Positions 53,613 through 63,738 are shown, counted from the stretch's first letter. The stretch is DNA of 64,000 nt from Methanoculleus receptaculi (GCF_033472595.1 NZ_CP137642.1:1302001-1366000), one strand, 5' to 3'. Notes: generated by a model not told the origin, from the sequence alone. Numbers and translations are program-made.

Positions 53613-54251
53613 ATGAGTGGGGGCCATATACCTTTTATAGCAGCTGTGGTTCTACTGGTCATCATCCTTGCCTCTGCCGGGTGCGCGGAGCTGCCGCCAG
53701 GTGTAAGTACAGGACAATCGGGTGGAATTCCGCCGACAGAAGAGCAGAGCAGCGGGCAGGGTTACAACCCCGGCTACCTGACCCCGGCCACCCCCTATCC
53801 CACAGCGACACCGGACGTTCTTGCTGCGCCAACTCTCAACAGGTTCTCTGATACTGTGCCGACGAGCGACCCTTATGTGACCATCTACCAGAAGAAGTCA
53901 AAGTTTGAGCAGACAATTGAGGCCTACTCATTCAACCTGACCAGACCGCCGCTCATCATCGAGTTCAACGTGGAACCAAAGATGATCACCCGGGAGAAAC
54001 ATACTACAAGCAGTTATGGTGATAAAGATGAGATCGTCGTCACCCAGAGATACCCGAGCGAGGACGCCTGGTTCAGGGTGATCGTGCGGGACAGCGCGAC
54101 CGGTAAGATTCTGGCCGAGGATGGGTTCGGGAAGGGCTTCAGCGCGGACACTCATAAAAGGATCTTCGTTGGCAGGTACGGGGACTACCTGCTCGAGTTC
54201 TCTGGAAACGAGGTTACTGTGGATATTCAGGTGCGCGTTGGCGGCGTGTAG
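53613..54251 (+). CDS. Predicted lipoprotein
   Basis: The family was not recognised. The start at 53613 gives a signal peptide with a lipobox-like LASAGC (cysteine at about residue 24), then a Pro/Gly/Thr-rich linker (TPATPYPTATPD) and a domain of about 150 residues rich in strands (LIIEFNVEPKMITREKHTTSS, AWFRVIVRDSATGKILAEDGF). This is typical of archaeal surface lipoproteins. A TATA box ACATATATAC (53581-53590) lies 23 bp before this ATG, so the message may be leaderless. An upstream in-frame ATG at 53568 would precede the TATA box. Confidence 0.75.
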   Translation: MSGGHIPFIAAVVLLVIILASAGCAELPPGVSTGQSGGIPPTEEQSSGQGYNPGYLTPATPYPTATPDVLAAPTLNRFSDTVPTSDPYVTIYQKKSKFEQTIEAYSFNLTRPPLIIEFNVEPKMITREKHTTSSYGDKDEIVVTQRYPSEDAWFRVIVRDSATGKILAEDGFGKGFSADTHKRIFVGRYGDYLLEFSGNEVTVDIQVRVGGV

Positions 54252-54367
54252 TCGGTTGGATCAAGACTGCGTTCCAGGAACCCGCATGTTCTTTCCCGCT
54301 GACCGGGTGAGCAATCCTTTTTAACCAGGACAACCCTAGTTGTTAGGGTAAACGGATCCGTTCTTGT

Positions 54368-54439
54368 GTCCCGGTAGGGTAGCGGATATCCTAGAAGCCT
54401 GCGGAGCTTTTGACCCGGGTTCAAATCCCGGCCGGGGCG
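54368..54439 (+). tRNA. tRNA-Arg (anticodon GCG)
   Basis: The gene is 72 nt long. The acceptor stem is GTCCCGG/CCGGGGC with discriminator G and one T-G pair. The anticodon loop CTGCGGA gives anticodon GCG between GAAGC and GCTTT. The T arm contains GTTCAAATC closed by CCGG pairs, and the D arm GGTAGCGGATATCC. CCA is not encoded. A T-rich CTTTTTAACC (about 54315-54324) is the likely TATA element. It decodes CGC and CGU codons. Confidence 0.93.
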
Positions 54440-54801
54440 TATTCGATTTTGCTGATATCTCAATCCGGGGAGGGGACATGGTTGGGATTGCTTTCCCCCC
54501 TCAGTCCTTCGCCTGAAGGATTCTCTCCGGTATTCCAGCAAACCCCTCACCGAAAAGTTCCCTCGCGCGCCCGGGAACGAATTCCAGGGTGGTATCGCCA
54601 CACAGCCCCTCCTACCTGCCCACGCTTTCATGCGGAGTTCCGGTGAAGACCCTGCAATGTACCCTCTCCGTGAACCATTGGGCCTCATCACGCGCTGTTA
54701 TCCCTTAAAGATAGAAGACGAAACGCCGCACCGGCATCTTTTGCCGCGCACTTGAACACAGGGAGGGACGTCCGGTGGTGTGCTGTGAACCTGATTTGCG
54801 G
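54440..54801. other. Gene-free stretch between tRNA-Arg and uvrB
   Basis: About 360 bp without a supported gene. AACCCCTCACCGAAAAGTTCC at about 54541-54560 resembles the ACCCTCACCGGAAACCAGTTCC block of repeat copy A near 1930; a CCCGGGAACGAATTCC palindromic patch follows. The match is short and may be a decayed copy. Confidence 0.35.
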
Positions 54802-56745
54802 TCACCCCCGGGCCTTCTTTGCCGCCCCCTCCCCCTGCAGTCTCCGGATCGTGTCGCGGAGGGCAATCGCCCGCTCGAACTCCAGGCGTTCTGCTGCTTC
54901 CCGCATCTCGGCCTCGAGCTCGATGACCAGGTTCGGGATCTCGGCCTTCGGGACGTGCCTTATATCCTTGATATCAACCTCCTTTTCGCGGATCGGTTTC
55001 CTGATTGTCTGTGGCGTGATCCCGTGCTGAACGTTGTAGTCAATCTGCATCGCCCGCCGCCGCTCTGTCTCCGCCAGGGCTCTCCTGATAGAGTCGGTCA
55101 TTGTGTCGGCGTAGAGCACTACCTTTGAGTTAACGTTCCTCGCGGCCCGCCCGATCGTCTGGATCAGGCTCCGGGCATCGCGCAGGAACCCCTCTTTGTC
55201 GGCGTCCAGGATCCCGACCAGTCCAACCTCGGGGATATCGAGCCCCTCACGCAGAAGGTTTATCCCGACCAGCACATCGTACTTCCCAAGGCGCAACTGC
55301 CGGATGATCTCCGTCCGCTCGAGGGTATCGATCTCGGAGTGGAGGTAACGTGTCTTTATACCCTGGCCGGCCAGGTAGTCCGAGAGTTCTTCTGCAAGCC
55401 TTTTTGTGAGCGTCGTCAGAAGCACCCGGTCGCCGCGCTCGATGGTGGCCCTGATCTCCGCCATAACGTCCGGGATCTGCCCCTCGATCGGCCGGACATC
55501 CACCGCCGGGTCAACAAGCCCCGTCGGCCGGATGATCTGCTCAACGACGGTTGAGCGTTTCAGTTCGTAGTCACCCGGAGTTGCCGAGACGAAGATAACC
55601 GTCCGCATGTAGTCTGTAAACTCGTTGAACTTCAACGGCCTGTTGTCAAACGCCGAGGGGAGGCGAAACCCGTATTCCACAAGCGCTTTCTTCCTTGAGT
55701 AGTCGCCATGGTACATCCCGCGCACCTGCGGGAGGGTCTGGTGACTCTCATCGATCACCATCAGGAAATCGTGCGGGAAGTAGTCCAGCAGACAGTAGGG
55801 CTGTTCCCCGGGTTTCCTCCCATCGAAGTGGCGTGAGTAGTTCTCGATCCCCTTACACGTCCCGGTCTCCCGGATCATCTCGATGTCGTAGAGCGTCCGC
55901 TGGCGCAACCGGTGCGCCTCGATCATCCCCAGGTTCGGGAGCCATTCATCGAGTTCCTCCACGATCGATGCGATCGCCCGCTCTTTTGTCTCCTCCGGGA
56001 CGACAAAGTGGCGGGCGGGGTAGACGAAGAAGTAGTCCATCGTCTCGACCCGCTCTCCTGAGGTCTTATCGATCTCGCTGATCCGGTCGATCTCGTCCCC
56101 AAAGAGTTCGATCCTTATGATGTTGCTGAAGTAGCCGGTGATAAGGTCGATTGTGTCGCCGCGCGCCCGGAACCGGCCAGGAGCAAGTTCGATATCGTTC
56201 CTCTCAAACTGGATATCCACGAGCTTCCGGAGGATATCATCACGCCTCATCCGGTCGCCGACCTTCAACTCGAACCCCAGCCCCCGGAAGTTCTCGGGGT
56301 TTCCAAGACCGTAGATGCATGAGACCGAGGCGACTACTATGGTATCAGGACGGGAGAGGACAGAGGCGGTGGCAGAAAGCCGCATCTGCTCGATCCTCGG
56401 GTTGATCTGGGCGTCCTTCTCGATGTAGAGGTCGCGTTTCGGGATGTAGGACTCGGGCTGGTAGTAGTCGTAGTATGAGACAAAATATTCCACCCTGTTG
56501 CCAGGGAAGAATGATCTGAACTCGTTGTAGAGCTGGGCCGCAAGCGTCTTGTTGTGGGCGAGAACCAGGGTGGGTTTCTGGACGTTCTGGATCACGTTTG
56601 CTATCGTGAAGGTCTTGCCCGATCCGGTCACCCCGAGCAGCGTCTGGAACCGCTCGCCGCTCTCGATGCCGGCGGTGAGTTTCCGGATGGCTTCGGGCTG
56701 GGACCCGGTTGGCGCAAAATCCGCTGTAAGTTGAAACCCGGTCAT
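54802..56745 (-). CDS. uvrB: Excinuclease ABC subunit B
   Basis: UvrB is the damage-verifying helicase-like subunit of bacterial nucleotide excision repair. The 647-residue protein has Walker A TLLGVTGSGKTFTIANVI, the beta-hairpin region YYDYYQPESYIPKRDLYIEKD, DESHQTLPQ, LLREGLDIPEV, QTIGRAARN and a C-terminal UvrB-C (UVR) motif (LVIELEAEMREAAERLEFERAIALRDTIRRL). All motifs are intact. ATG 56745 overlaps the end of uvrC by 4 bases (ATGA), so the genes are translationally coupled. UvrABC in Methanomicrobiales is a bacterial acquisition. Confidence 0.97.
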   Translation of the reverse strand: MTGFQLTADFAPTGSQPEAIRKLTAGIESGERFQTLLGVTGSGKTFTIANVIQNVQKPTLVLAHNKTLAAQLYNEFRSFFPGNRVEYFVSYYDYYQPESYIPKRDLYIEKDAQINPRIEQMRLSATASVLSRPDTIVVASVSCIYGLGNPENFRGLGFELKVGDRMRRDDILRKLVDIQFERNDIELAPGRFRARGDTIDLITGYFSNIIRIELFGDEIDRISEIDKTSGERVETMDYFFVYPARHFVVPEETKERAIASIVEELDEWLPNLGMIEAHRLRQRTLYDIEMIRETGTCKGIENYSRHFDGRKPGEQPYCLLDYFPHDFLMVIDESHQTLPQVRGMYHGDYSRKKALVEYGFRLPSAFDNRPLKFNEFTDYMRTVIFVSATPGDYELKRSTVVEQIIRPTGLVDPAVDVRPIEGQIPDVMAEIRATIERGDRVLLTTLTKRLAEELSDYLAGQGIKTRYLHSEIDTLERTEIIRQLRLGKYDVLVGINLLREGLDIPEVGLVGILDADKEGFLRDARSLIQTIGRAARNVNSKVVLYADTMTDSIRRALAETERRRAMQIDYNVQHGITPQTIRKPIREKEVDIKDIRHVPKAEIPNLVIELEAEMREAAERLEFERAIALRDTIRRLQGEGAAKKARG

Positions 56746-58292
56746 GGTGCCACCGTCTTCCTCCGCAGGTTCCTGTGGTAGGTGATCGCAAACCTGTGCG
56801 CCTCGTCGCGGATCTCCTGAATGAAGAGTGACGCCTTCTCGTGGCGGTCAAGCGGCAGTGGGTGGGAGAAACCCGGTATAAAGACCTCCTCTTCACGCTT
56901 GGCGATGGCCGCGATGGGGATGCTGACCCCGAGTTCCCGGAGCACGGCGGTTGCCGCTGTCAGCTGCCCTTTTCCGCCGTCGATCAGGATGAGGTCCGGG
57001 AATTCCCCATCCTCTTTCTTCAAACGGGTGTAGCGCCGGCGCACGACCTCTGCGATCGCTGCGAAGTCGTCGATGCCCTCGACCGACCTGATCCGGAACC
57101 GGCGGTAGTTGCGCCGGTCGGGTTTTCCACAGTAGAACCTGACCATCGATCCAACCATCGCCGTCCCTGAAAGGTGGGATATGTCAAAACACTCGATCGC
57201 GACCGGTAGGCTCGGGAGGTGGAGACGGCGTCTGAGCTCCTCTAGTTTGATCCGGTCGCCGAAGAATGTGATCTCGACGTTCTTTCCGACAAGGTCCAGC
57301 AGGTTCTTCTTCTCCCCTCGTTGCGGCACCACAAGACGGACCTTCCCGCCCCTGAGGTGGGAGAGGTAGATGGCGACCGCATCGTCCACAGGTTCGGGGA
57401 GGATCACCTCCTCCGGCGGTTCATGGTCGGCGTAGTAGCGGGCCAGGAACTCCTCGAGGAAACCTTCAGTCTCATCGAAGGTGTACTGGTGCTTCCCGGC
57501 AAGCGTCCCCCGGTCAACGTTGAAGAGCATCAGATAGACGGTTCCATCGCTTCTGATATAGTTGATGATATCCTCGTTGTAGGTCTTCTGCCGGTCGACA
57601 TGTTGACGTTCGCGCAACCGCTCAAGAGCAGTGATCTGGTCACGGAGATCCATCGCCCGTTCGTAATCGAGGCGTTCCGCATGCGCCGCCATCTCATCCC
57701 TGAGCGTCCGGATGAGCCCGCCGATATCACCTTTGAGGACGGCCTCGGCCCTCCGGACTCTCTCCCCGTACTCCTCCTCGCCGATCCTCCCGATACAGGG
57801 GGCGCTGCACGAGCCGATGTGCGCCCGCAGGCACGCCCGCCGGGGAAGGCGACGGCATGAACGGAGCCCAAATAGCGATTTTAAGAGCCGGAGAAGGTCG
57901 TCACGTTCTCTCGCCGAAACAAACGGCCCGTAGTAACGACCGTTTTCGTCGGGTCCCCGGGCGACATGGATCCTTGGGAACGGTTCGTCGGTGATGTGGA
58001 TGTAGGCGTAGGTCTTCGAGTCCTTCAGGTCGATGTTGTACTTCGGCTGGTGTTTCTTTATCAGGGTGTTCTCCAGGATGAACGCCTCAACCTCGGTGTC
58101 TGTGACGATGAAGTCGATCCCGGCGATGGCGTCCACCAGGCGTGCAGTCTTCGGGTCGAGGTCGTGGCGGGAGAAGTAACTTGAGACGCGCTTCCGGAGG
58201 TTCCTAGCCTTACCCACGTAGATGACGTTCCCCCCCTCGTCGGAGAAGAGGTAACAGCCAGGTTCAGCCGGAAGGGTTGCAGGGTCGATCAT
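56742..58292 (-). CDS. uvrC: Excinuclease ABC subunit C (no C-terminal HhH domain)
   Basis: UvrC cuts on both sides of DNA damage. The 516-residue protein has the N-terminal GIY-YIG nuclease (LPAEPGCYLFSDEGGNVIYVGKARNLRKRV), the Cys-rich SCRRLPRRACLRAHIGSCSAPC, a UVR helix (ERLDYERAMDLRDQITALERL) and the C-terminal endonuclease with the Asp residues of ECFDISHLSG and DLILIDGGKGQLTAA. It ends at the HRNLRRK that normally precedes the tandem helix-hairpin-helix domain, so this domain is absent, about 90 residues short of bacterial UvrC. It overlaps uvrB by 4 bases. Confidence 0.95.
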   Translation of the reverse strand: MIDPATLPAEPGCYLFSDEGGNVIYVGKARNLRKRVSSYFSRHDLDPKTARLVDAIAGIDFIVTDTEVEAFILENTLIKKHQPKYNIDLKDSKTYAYIHITDEPFPRIHVARGPDENGRYYGPFVSARERDDLLRLLKSLFGLRSCRRLPRRACLRAHIGSCSAPCIGRIGEEEYGERVRRAEAVLKGDIGGLIRTLRDEMAAHAERLDYERAMDLRDQITALERLRERQHVDRQKTYNEDIINYIRSDGTVYLMLFNVDRGTLAGKHQYTFDETEGFLEEFLARYYADHEPPEEVILPEPVDDAVAIYLSHLRGGKVRLVVPQRGEKKNLLDLVGKNVEITFFGDRIKLEELRRRLHLPSLPVAIECFDISHLSGTAMVGSMVRFYCGKPDRRNYRRFRIRSVEGIDDFAAIAEVVRRRYTRLKKEDGEFPDLILIDGGKGQLTAATAVLRELGVSIPIAAIAKREEEVFIPGFSHPLPLDRHEKASLFIQEIRDEAHRFAITYHRNLRRKTVAP

Positions 58293-58491
58293 GGTTCAGG
58301 TGCTGTTTTTCCGGAGAGAGAAGGCCCCTCCGCGCTCTCGCGTAAGTCAACACCGCCGTTGACGGCGGCTCTCTCATATGTGAATACAGGTGTTGGAATC
58401 GATAAAGTCTTTGCAGGCAGGGGTCTCTGGGGAGGTGTTGCGGTAAACCCAGCACTGAATCGCAGCCCTAGCCTCTCGTGGGTGTCATCTG

Positions 58492-61296
58492 TCATTGTTT
58501 CAGTATCTTTTTCAAGAACGCCCCGGTGTGGCTCCCCTCAACTTCCGCGACCTCTTCAGGGGTTCCAGTCGCGATGACCTCGCCGCCGGCGTCCCCGCCC
58601 TCGGGCCCCAGGTCGATGATGTAGTCGGCTGACTTTATGACATCCAGGTTATGCTCGATCACGACCATGGTGTTCCCCCGGGCCACAAGATCGTCCAGGA
58701 CGGCGATCAGGTTCTTCACATCATGGAAGTGCAGCCCCGTAGTCGGTTCGTCGAGGAGGTAGAGCGTCCTTCCAGTCGCCCGCTTCGAGAGTTCACGGGT
58801 CAGCTTGATCCTCTGCGCCTCGCCGCCAGAGAGGGTCGTGGAACTCTGCCCGAGGTTGATGTAGCCAAGCCCTACCCTGGAGAGTGTCTCGAGTTTGTTC
58901 CTGATGGAGGGGACGTTCTCAAAGAGGGCAAGCGCCTCCTCGACGCTCATATCGAGGACATCGGCGATTGATTTACCCCTGTACTTCACCTCAAGCGTCT
59001 CGCGGTTGTAACGTTTTCCCCGGCACTCCTCGCACTCGACGTAGACATCGGGGAGGAAGTTCATCTCGATCTTGATGAGTCCTTCTCCCTGGCAGGCCTC
59101 GCACCGCCCGCCGCGCACATTGAACGAGAACCGCCCGGCGTTGTAGCCCCTGACCTTTGCCTCCTTTGTCCCGGCAAAGACCTTCCTGATCTCGTCAAAG
59201 ACCTTGGTGTAGGTTGCCGGGTTCGAGCGCGGCGTCCGGCCGATGGGGCTCTGGTCTATGACTATCACCTTGTCGATCTCTTCATCAAACGTGAGGCTAT
59301 CAAACTCGCCGGCGGGTTCGCGTGAGTTATGGAGCCGCTGCATCAGTGCGCGGTAGAGTGTGTCGTAGATGAGCGTTGACTTCCCTGAACCCGAGACACC
59401 GGTTACAACCGTCAGGACGCCGATCGGAATCCTGACATCGATCTCCTTGAGGTTGTTTGCCCGGCATCCGGAGAGCCGGATGAACCGATCGCTCCTCCTG
59501 CGCCTGGCGGGGACCTCGATCTTTAGATCGCCCGCAAGGTACCTCCCCGTGAGCGAACCCGGTGTCGCCGCGATGACTTCTGGCGGACCTTCCGCGACTA
59601 TCTCGCCGCCGTGGAGCCCTGCTCCAGGTCCCATGTCCACAACCCAGTCGGCGCTCCGGATGGTCTCCTCGTCGTGCTCAACCACGATCAGGGTGTTGCC
59701 AAGGTCACGGAGGTGTCGGAGGGTCTCGAGCAGTTTCCGGTTGTCGCGCTGGTGCAGCCCGATTGAGGGCTCATCCAGGACGTAGAGAACACCTGTGAGG
59801 TTTGATCCGATCTGTGTTGCCAGGCGTATCCGCTGCGCCTCGCCGCCGGAGAGGCTCCCGGCACTCCGCGAGAGCGTCAGGTAGCCGACACCCACCTGCT
59901 CCAGAAACTCGAGACGGGCGATTATCTCTTTGAGGACCTGTTTTGCGATCTCGCGCTCGGTCTCGGTAAGGTCTAGCGTCCTGAAGAACGAAAGCGCCTC
60001 GGTTATGGAGAGGTCGGTGACATCGACGATGGACTTCCCGGCGACCTTCACGGCGAGGACCTTCTCCTTGAGCCTCCGGCCGCCGCATCTTGGGCATGGG
60101 AGGACGCGCATGAACTTCTCGAGTTCCCGGCGCCGGTAATCCGATCTCGTCTGGCTGTGGAGCCGCTCTGCCTGGGGCACAAGCCCCTCCCATCTGCCGG
60201 TATGTGACCATGAGGAGTCGCCGTTCCTTGCCTCCACCGAGAACCGGAGTCGCTCGTTCGAGCCATACATAAGTACCCGATACTGTTGTTCGGTCAGATC
60301 CTTTATCGGCGTCAGGAGGGAGAACCCGTATCGGTCGGCCACCGCAGCGAGGTGGTGCACCCGGTAGCCGTCAACGTAGTTCCGGTAGAGCGCGACGGCG
60401 CCCTCGGCGATGCATTTGTTCCTGTCAGGTATTATAAGGTCGGGGTCGAACTCCATCCGGATCCCGAGGCCGTTGCACTCCTCACAGGCACCGAACGGGC
60501 TGTTGAAGGAGAACATCCGGGGCTGGAGTTCTTCAAACGCAATCCCGCAGACCGGACAGGCCATGAGCGAGGAACAGGTCTCCTCGCGCCCCTCGCTGTC
60601 GACGGCGATGACCAGCCCTCCGGCCTTTTCAAGGGCGTTCTCGACGGCCTCGGCAAGCCTTGAGCGCTCGTCGACGGAGAGGCGGTCGATGACAACCTCG
60701 ATGTCGTGTTTGCGGTAACGTTCCAGGGTGATCTCCTCGTCTGTACGCCGGATCTCCCCGTTCACCCGGACTCGCGCATAACCCTCACGGTTGAGGTCGC
60801 GGAAAACCTGCTGGTATGTCCCCTTCTTCTGCCGGACTATCGGGGCAAGGATGGTGACCGTCCCGGTCATCGTGGAGGCGATCCGGTCGGCGATCTTCTC
60901 AGGTGACTGCGCCTCTATGGGGATCTGGTGCTCCGGGCAGAAGGGTTTTCCAACCCGGGCAAAGAGGAGCCGCAGGTAGTCGTAGACCTCGGTGACGGTG
61001 CCGACGGTGCTCCGTGGATTCTTTGATGTAGTCTTCTGTTCGATGGATATGGCAGGAGAGAGCCCTTCGATGCTGTCGACGTCTGGTTTCTGCATCAGAC
61101 CCAGGAACTGTCGCGCGTAGGCGGAGAGCGACTCCACGTAGCGCCGCTGCCCCTCGGCGTAGATGGTGTCAAAGGCAAGCGTGGATTTTCCTGAGCCGGA
61201 TACACCAGTGAGGACGATGAGTCGGTCGCGCGGGAGTTCGACGGTTATGTTGTTGAGGTTGTGTTCCCGCGCCCCCCTGATGATGATCTTCTTCAT
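58492..61296 (-). CDS. uvrA: Excinuclease ABC subunit A
   Basis: UvrA is the ABC-type ATPase that finds DNA damage. The 934-residue protein has both nucleotide-binding domains: Walker [28 protein letters not shown] and [22 protein letters not shown], signatures [17 protein letters not shown] and [16 protein letters not shown], and zinc modules CPVC[27 protein letters not shown], CPRCGG and the last one [14 protein letters not shown]. It is the first gene of the minus-strand uvrA-uvrC-uvrB order; a gap of about 200 bp separates it from uvrC. A TATA box lies at 61351-61365. Confidence 0.97.
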   Translation of the reverse strand: MKKIIIRGAREHNLNNITVELPRDRLIVLTGVSGSGKSTLAFDTIYAEGQRRYVESLSAYARQFLGLMQKPDVDSIEGLSPAISIEQKTTSKNPRSTVGTVTEVYDYLRLLFARVGKPFCPEHQIPIEAQSPEKIADRIASTMTGTVTILAPIVRQKKGTYQQVFRDLNREGYARVRVNGEIRRTDEEITLERYRKHDIEVVIDRLSVDERSRLAEAVENALEKAGGLVIAVDSEGREETCSSLMACPVCGIAFEELQPRMFSFNSPFGACEECNGLGIRMEFDPDLIIPDRNKCIAEGAVALYRNYVDGYRVHHLAAVADRYGFSLLTPIKDLTEQQYRVLMYGSNERLRFSVEARNGDSSWSHTGRWEGLVPQAERLHSQTRSDYRRRELEKFMRVLPCPRCGGRRLKEKVLAVKVAGKSIVDVTDLSITEALSFFRTLDLTETEREIAKQVLKEIIARLEFLEQVGVGYLTLSRSAGSLSGGEAQRIRLATQIGSNLTGVLYVLDEPSIGLHQRDNRKLLETLRHLRDLGNTLIVVEHDEETIRSADWVVDMGPGAGLHGGEIVAEGPPEVIAATPGSLTGRYLAGDLKIEVPARRRRSDRFIRLSGCRANNLKEIDVRIPIGVLTVVTGVSGSGKSTLIYDTLYRALMQRLHNSREPAGEFDSLTFDEEIDKVIVIDQSPIGRTPRSNPATYTKVFDEIRKVFAGTKEAKVRGYNAGRFSFNVRGGRCEACQGEGLIKIEMNFLPDVYVECEECRGKRYNRETLEVKYRGKSIADVLDMSVEEALALFENVPSIRNKLETLSRVGLGYINLGQSSTTLSGGEAQRIKLTRELSKRATGRTLYLLDEPTTGLHFHDVKNLIAVLDDLVARGNTMVVIEHNLDVIKSADYIIDLGPEGGDAGGEVIATGTPEEVAEVEGSHTGAFLKKILKQ

Positions 61297-61350
61297 TTGG
61301 GTATCTGGATATTTTTGTCTTACTTCCTCATAGCCATTTGCTAATGGAAA

Positions 61351-61365
61351 GTTTTAAATATATAG
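61351..61365 (-). promoter_or_regulatory. TATA box of uvrA
   Basis: The minus strand reads TATATATTTAAAACT across this stretch, a strong archaeal TATA box about 55-65 bp before the uvrA ATG at 61296. A run of eight G (61373-61380) just upstream on the plus strand may be a homopolymer prone to sequencing error. Confidence 0.6.
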
Positions 61366-61470
61366 AACAAAAGGGGGGGGCCGATGACACCGGGCGGCAT
61401 CGGGTGTTCCGGCCGCCTCTGTCACGGCAGTTTGAGCGTGAGTAGAAGTTGTTGTGAGAGGTGGTGCCTA

Positions 61471-61926
61471 TCACCACACCTCGGGGTATGCCATGTTCGT
61501 GTAGATATCCTCGAGCCGGGCTTTGTGCCCCTTCTCCATGTTGGCGAGCTGCTCAAAGACCATCTTCTGCTCTGCGTCTGCAGAGGCTCTGGCCAACCTG
61601 GAGTACATCTGGGCAGCCTGCAGTTCTTTCTTGATGGCCAGGAGCAGACCGTCGAGCGGCTTCATATCGACGGAGAGTTCGGGCTCGTCGAAAGCGTCGG
61701 TGACCTTGTAGTCGGGAGCGTCTATGAAGTGCATCTCCTTTAGCCCGCGGGTCAGCACCTGCTGCAGATACTCACGGTGACCCTTCTCGTCCTCGGCGAG
61801 GTCGAGGAAGATGGTCTTCAGGCTTTTGTCCTTCGCCCTGTCGGCAACCGATTTGTAGAAGGTGTACGATTCCACCTCGCTGTCTATGGCACTGCTGATG
61901 ATCTTCTCAAAATCCTCGGGTTTCAT
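61471..61926 (-). CDS. Ferritin-like/rubrerythrin-domain protein
   Basis: The product is a four-helix bundle protein of 151 residues with four metal-ligand helices: EVESYTFYKSVADRA, LAEDEKGHREYLQQV, IKKELQAAQMYSRLA and LANMEKGHKARLEDI. The Glu and His residues of the E-x6-Y and E-x2-H di-iron ligand sets are conserved. It lacks the C-terminal rubredoxin domain of true rubrerythrin. Such proteins are linked to peroxide detoxification or iron handling in anaerobes. It lies 175 bp upstream of uvrA on the same strand. Confidence 0.88.
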   Translation of the reverse strand: MKPEDFEKIISSAIDSEVESYTFYKSVADRAKDKSLKTIFLDLAEDEKGHREYLQQVLTRGLKEMHFIDAPDYKVTDAFDEPELSVDMKPLDGLLLAIKKELQAAQMYSRLARASADAEQKMVFEQLANMEKGHKARLEDIYTNMAYPEVW

Positions 61927-62036
61927 ATACCTACCTCCATGATCCTCTGCGATGGCAGAGTCCGTTCGCGTTCATTCGAACAATGCTATATAGGATATTG
62001 AACGGTTAAACCTTTTGCCTTTATTACTCCAGGACG

Positions 62037-62135
62037 GGGGGAGGCCATCGATCCAATGCCCTCACTGGTTTGATGGCAACTTTCAGCGACCACGCAAGAT
62101 CCCTCCCTCATCCCCCTCACTCTGCATAATTAGAG
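62037..62135. repeat. 98-bp direct repeat, copy 1 (in 61927-62298 gap)
   Basis: The sequence from GGGGAGGCCATCGATCCAA to CATAATTAGAG is repeated at 63579-63676 with about 5 differences including one base indel. It holds a potential hairpin, GCCATCGATCCA with TGGTTTGATGGC. The rest of the gap (62136-62298) shows no gene; the run of G at 62258-62265 is notable. The two copies lie in the same orientation, 1.54 kb apart, on each side of a transposase gene. Confidence 0.85.
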
Positions 62136-62298
62136 TCCTCCACCTCATCTCCCACCCTCTCATAGAGACGATACCTCGAGCCTTGAGAGCAAATTGTGGC
62201 AGAACCTGGAAAACTGAAGACAGCTCCCGCTCTTCATGTCCCCCCATATTTCGGGGGGGGGAAAAGTTCCCTCAACTCCGACTGAGTATCAGATTCCC

Positions 62299-63396
62299 TC
62301 AGACCAGTGCACTCAGGTGCGTTGGATTCTTCAGTCCCGCGCGCAACCCGAACAGAAGGAGAATTTGATATGCTACGAAGTTGAGAGTCATATAGAGTTT
62401 CCGGCTCTCATGTCGGATCCCTTTGAGGTGAAAGGTTACAGAAGCCTTAATCCGGCCATGTATCCGTTCACACTCACCGCGGCTTTGTATGAGAGTTGGG
62501 AATTCCGGGTCGAGAAGATTCTTGTTTCGCAAATGCATCCCGACCTGTTCAACTCTTCCATGCTGGTATAGGAATCGCAACTGTTGAGTCAGGGGAGCAT
62601 GGATATCTCCCCCTGCTCTCCAGAGTTTGTTGACCCAATGCCGGATGCGTGGTTCCGTCCCTTCTTCCTGGATCACTGCCCCATCCCGGGTATCAATACA
62701 GGGTCGAGCATTCAGATGATACCAGAGGTGTGCATGTGCCTCGTATGAGTCGTATCCGGTATCAAGCAGCACAAGACTGAGTTTAGGTTTCAGCGCCTCC
62801 ACTCTCTCGATAAGTGGAAAAAGGTGGGTTAAATCCGCATCAGTCCCATTCGAGTAGACCATGGTGAGTGGGTATGGTCCGAGATGGAAGATATGCGCTT
62901 TATCCATCTTAACCTGGTAATGCGGGTGAAAAAGAGCATATCTGTCATACCGGGATGCTTCGATTGGAGTTGAATCGATGATCCCAACCCTCTCCTGCTG
63001 TGCCCAGAGAACAATTGCCTCACCGACAAGATGCATAAGCCGTTCCACACCTTCGACGCCGAGACGATATTTCACAAAATTGTGGAGTGTTGCAGGATTG
63101 GGCAATAGATACCCTGCTTCAGTCTTCTCTGCACCAAGGTTGAAACAATCATCCTCTGTCAGGAGACGAATTGTCCGGACATAGGACTGTTTCCTGAAAC
63201 ACTTGATGACAAGTAGTTTGATCATAAGAATAACCGGATAATGGAACCGAGAGACCTGTCTGGAGTAGTATTCTCGTTCAATAGTCTGTGCAATGGTGTC
63301 CAGATAGGGCGAACTGAGGAACTCCGTGAGAGAGAACCCTGGTTCAATCTCTTCAAATCCGCCTTTTTTTGCCAAAAACTCGGTGTTAAAGGCCAT
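62299..63396 (-). CDS. IS transposase, DDE type (IS4/IS1182-like)
   Basis: The product is about 365 residues with the three acidic residues in expected contexts: Asp in VGIIDSTPIEASRYD, Asp in LVLLDTGYDSYEA and Glu in RGECERIHGRIK, fitting DDE transposases of the IS4/IS5/IS1182 group. The N-terminal HTH-like part (SSPYLDTIAQTIEREYYSRQVSRFHYPVILMIKLLVIKCF) matches the usual DUF772 domain. MAFNTEFLAKKGG at 63396 is preferred over an in-frame TTG at 63504. Inverted ends were not found with certainty. It is flanked by 98-bp direct repeats. Confidence 0.88.
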   Translation of the reverse strand: MAFNTEFLAKKGGFEEIEPGFSLTEFLSSPYLDTIAQTIEREYYSRQVSRFHYPVILMIKLLVIKCFRKQSYVRTIRLLTEDDCFNLGAEKTEAGYLLPNPATLHNFVKYRLGVEGVERLMHLVGEAIVLWAQQERVGIIDSTPIEASRYDRYALFHPHYQVKMDKAHIFHLGPYPLTMVYSNGTDADLTHLFPLIERVEALKPKLSLVLLDTGYDSYEAHAHLWYHLNARPCIDTRDGAVIQEEGTEPRIRHWVNKLWRAGGDIHAPLTQQLRFLYQHGRVEQVGMHLRNKNLLDPEFPTLIQSRGECERIHGRIKASVTFHLKGIRHESRKLYMTLNFVAYQILLLFGLRAGLKNPTHLSALV

Positions 63397-63578
63397 GAGC
63401 CATTTTGGGGCCAGGTATATATACCTGTCGGAACAGCCCTCATCGAGGCGCAAAAAAATTAGCAGACCTGGTAAATCTCCGGTAAAAACCAGATAAACTG
63501 GCAAGGTGCGCCAGAGGCGCGCATACTACCGGAAAAGAGAGAAGAGTTTATAAGCCAGATCGTTGATTTGATGGGCTC

Positions 63579-63676
63579 GGGGGAGGCCATCGATCCAACA
63601 GCCTCACTGGTTTGACGGCAACTTTCAGCGACCACGCAGATCCCTCCCTCATCCCCCTCACTCTGCATAATTAGAG
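63579..63676. repeat. 98-bp direct repeat, copy 2
   Basis: This is the second copy of the repeat at 62037. It ends exactly with CATAATTAGAG, after which the sequence changes to AGAATTTCGAACAACC, the presumed left end of the next insertion element. At copy 1 the sequence continues instead with TCCTCCACCTC. Inference: the second IS was inserted in the TTAG of this copy, a target of the YTAR type used by IS5-group elements. Confidence 0.8.
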
Positions 63677-63738
63677 AGAATTTCGAACAACCCCGTCTCA
63701 TCCAAAGTACTTTATAGTCCCGGATCGACGTTTTTCCC

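Noticed and set aside
61373-61380. G8 run next to the uvrA promoter as a phase-variation switch
   Set aside because: It lies outside any gene and too far from the promoter core to be assigned a role; such runs are also prone to sequencing error.
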